A program made the position numbers and the translations under genes. A DNA stretch of 6,539 nt from an uncultured Persicitalea sp. (GTDB lineage Bacteria; Bacteroidota; Bacteroidia; Cytophagales; Spirosomataceae): NCBI GenBank assembly GCA_950075905.1, contig CATMVR010000295.1, positions 1 to 6,539 of the forward strand. The letters are read 5' to 3'. Numbering within the stretch: position 1 is the first letter of the stretch; every line of letters starts with the position of its first letter. The notes below the pieces were generated by a model, which searched no databases, had not been told where the DNA came from, and worked only from the letters and a program-made list of their open reading frames with translations. Shown here one piece after another: positions 5,649-6,539 of the stretch.

Positions 5649-6539
5649 CTAGGCATTCAGCCGCTTCACGCCCAGGTACAACGGATAACTCACCACCAGA
5701 AACAGCAGCGCAAACTGCGAACTGGGCAGGTCCTGCACCACGGCCCCTACCAGAAAAGCAATAGAAGCAATGAGCATGATGATGGGCAGCACCGGGTAGG
5801 AAGGTACCTTCCAGGGACGGGGCAGGTCGGGCTCCTTTTTCCGTAGCGCCAGCAGGGACGCAAAGCCGGAGGTATAGCCCAGCACAAAGAAAAAGGTGGC
5901 AATATCCGAGAGCTTTTCGCAGGCTTCTTTTCCGATCAAAATCAACACGATTGCCAAAGCCGCGGTCACAAACATGGCAAACGTAGGCGTGCCACCCCGG
6001 TTGACGAGGGTACCCAGCCGCAGAAACAGTCCGTCGCGGCTCATAGAGTACAGCACCCGCGGGTTGAACATCAGCTGGGCGTTGACGATACCGAGAATGG
6101 AAATCATCAGAAACAGCGTCACATACTTACCCGAGCGCTCGCCAAAGATCAGCCGCACGGCATCGGCGGCAGCCAGCTTGGAACCCGCCAGCTCGTCCAT
6201 GGGCAGGATGTACAGAATGGCCAGGTTGCACAGCAGGTAAATGAGGATAATGAGGCTGACGCCGCCGATCATGGAGCGGGGCAGGTTACGGGTGGGGTCG
6301 CGGTCTTCTTCGGCAAAGTAGGCCGCCGTATGCCAGCCGTCGTAGGTGTAGAAAATAGCCTGCAACGAAAAAATAACGGGACCGATCCAGCTGCCCGTCT
6401 CCGCAATGCGGCTCGTGGTGGAGATGGCCTGCTCAGCCGTGATTTCCTGCCCGTAGGCGAAGCAAAACCCCACAAAGGCAAATAACCCCACGGCCTTCAC
6501 AAAGCTCATGGCGTTCTGAAACTGACTGGCCAGCGCCAG
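5649..6539 (-). CDS. APC-family amino acid permease, C-terminal part (N-terminus beyond the window)
   Basis: An inner-membrane secondary transporter of the amino acid-polyamine-organocation superfamily. The frame stays open to the window edge (LALASQFQNA precedes the first visible Met at 6509), and 12-TM family members need roughly 150 more residues, so that Met is not the start. The 296 visible residues hold about eight membrane segments, from FVKAVGLFAFVGFCFAYG to FALLFLVVSYPLYLGV. Family motifs include YDGWHTAAYFAEEDRDPTRN, the conserved acidic loop (E-E-x-x-x-P-x-R-N) followed by LPRSMIGG, and PRVLYSMSRDG. The wording is closest to LAT-type permeases, but the substrate cannot be read. The stop is TAG at 5649-5651. 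The last 93 bp are repeated at 5172-5264, so the present 3' end may have been brought in by an insertion that restored the gene. The gene is convergent with the cytochrome gene. Confidence 0.92.
   Translation of the reverse strand: MALASQFQNAMSFVKAVGLFAFVGFCFAYGQEITAEQAISTTSRIAETGSWIGPVIFSLQAIFYTYDGWHTAAYFAEEDRDPTRNLPRSMIGGVSLIILIYLLCNLAILYILPMDELAGSKLAAADAVRLIFGERSGKYVTLFLMISILGIVNAQLMFNPRVLYSMSRDGLFLRLGTLVNRGGTPTFAMFVTAALAIVLILIGKEACEKLSDIATFFFVLGYTSGFASLLALRKKEPDLPRPWKVPSYPVLPIIMLIASIAFLVGAVVQDLPSSQFALLFLVVSYPLYLGVKRLNA
5653..5745. repeat. 93-bp direct repeat, copy 2 (inside the intact permease gene)
   Basis: This is the in-frame C-terminal end of the permease, codons for the last 30 residues and part of the preceding one. 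It is the partner of 5172-5264 (90 of 93 identical). It lies next to the AT-rich XRE segment on its left side. Confidence 0.95.

Larger units (their letters stand above)
5172..5652. mobile_element. Putative 481-bp insertion carrying an XRE gene and a copy of the permease 3' end
   Basis: One repeat unit (copy 1 plus the segment up to copy 2) is 481 bp long. The unique part (5265-5652) is about 41% G+C over 5281-5640 by hand count, against about 58% in 5701-5820 of the permease, and carries a self-contained regulator gene with its own promoter. Direct repeats of a gene's 3' end at both borders are the mark of elements that integrate into genes and rebuild them. No integrase or transposase is present, so it would be a remnant or a passively mobilised unit. 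A permease duplication followed by deletion is the main alternative. Confidence 0.5.

Noticed and set aside
5172..5745. CRISPR or assembly artefact as explanation for the repeat
   Set aside because: There are only two copies, they are protein-coding and 481 bp apart, and they differ at three bases, so neither a CRISPR array nor a simple duplicated-read assembly error fits.

Overview
The window looks like chromosomal DNA of a Bacteroidota bacterium, most likely a Cytophagales/Spirosomataceae-type organism (inference). Support comes from the protein families (an OmpR-type regulator with an RprY-like C-terminus, a DUF3127 protein, a large propeller-cytochrome c fusion), from the lack of Shine-Dalgarno sequences before the starts, and from a promoter before the DUF3127 gene that matches the Bacteroidota pattern (TTTG, 19 nt, TAnnTTTG).

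Layout. Positions 1-525 hold the 3' part of a response regulator gene, cut by the window edge just after the phosphorylation site. Then come three apparently single-gene plus-strand units: a 120-aa DUF3127 protein with an SSB-like acidic tip (623-985, clear promoter and intrinsic terminator), a 300-aa MscS-type mechanosensitive channel (1124-2026, strong hairpin terminator), and a 922-aa exported protein (2268-5036) with an N-terminal module of unknown role, a dehydrogenase-like beta-propeller, an Ig-like segment and a C-terminal monohaem cytochrome c domain. A 113-bp palindromic, REP/MITE-like repeat (5048-5160) lies after it. The right end carries minus-strand genes: an APC-family amino acid permease (5649-6539, N-terminus outside the window) and, downstream of it, a small XRE-type DNA-binding protein (5288-5554).

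The most unusual part is 5165-5750. The last 93 bp of the permease coding sequence occur twice, in direct orientation, 481 bp apart (5172-5264 and 5653-5745), with only three differences, all synonymous. The DNA between the copies is AT-rich (about 41% G+C by hand count over 5281-5640, against roughly 55-60% in nearby permease DNA). It carries the XRE gene with its own promoter and a 15-codon upstream ORF overlapping its start. This looks like a small insertion that went into the 3' end of the permease gene and restored the reading frame with its own copy of that end, leaving the displaced end beside the palindrome. The displaced end is open as a 35-codon ORF with an ATG, 12 nt behind the XRE gene. 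The mechanism is inferred; the duplication and its coordinates are read directly.

The genes do not form one pathway. The regulator, DUF3127 protein, channel and cytochrome protein look like neighbouring housekeeping, stress and respiratory units, each with its own signals. No tRNA, rRNA, CRISPR array or transposase is visible.
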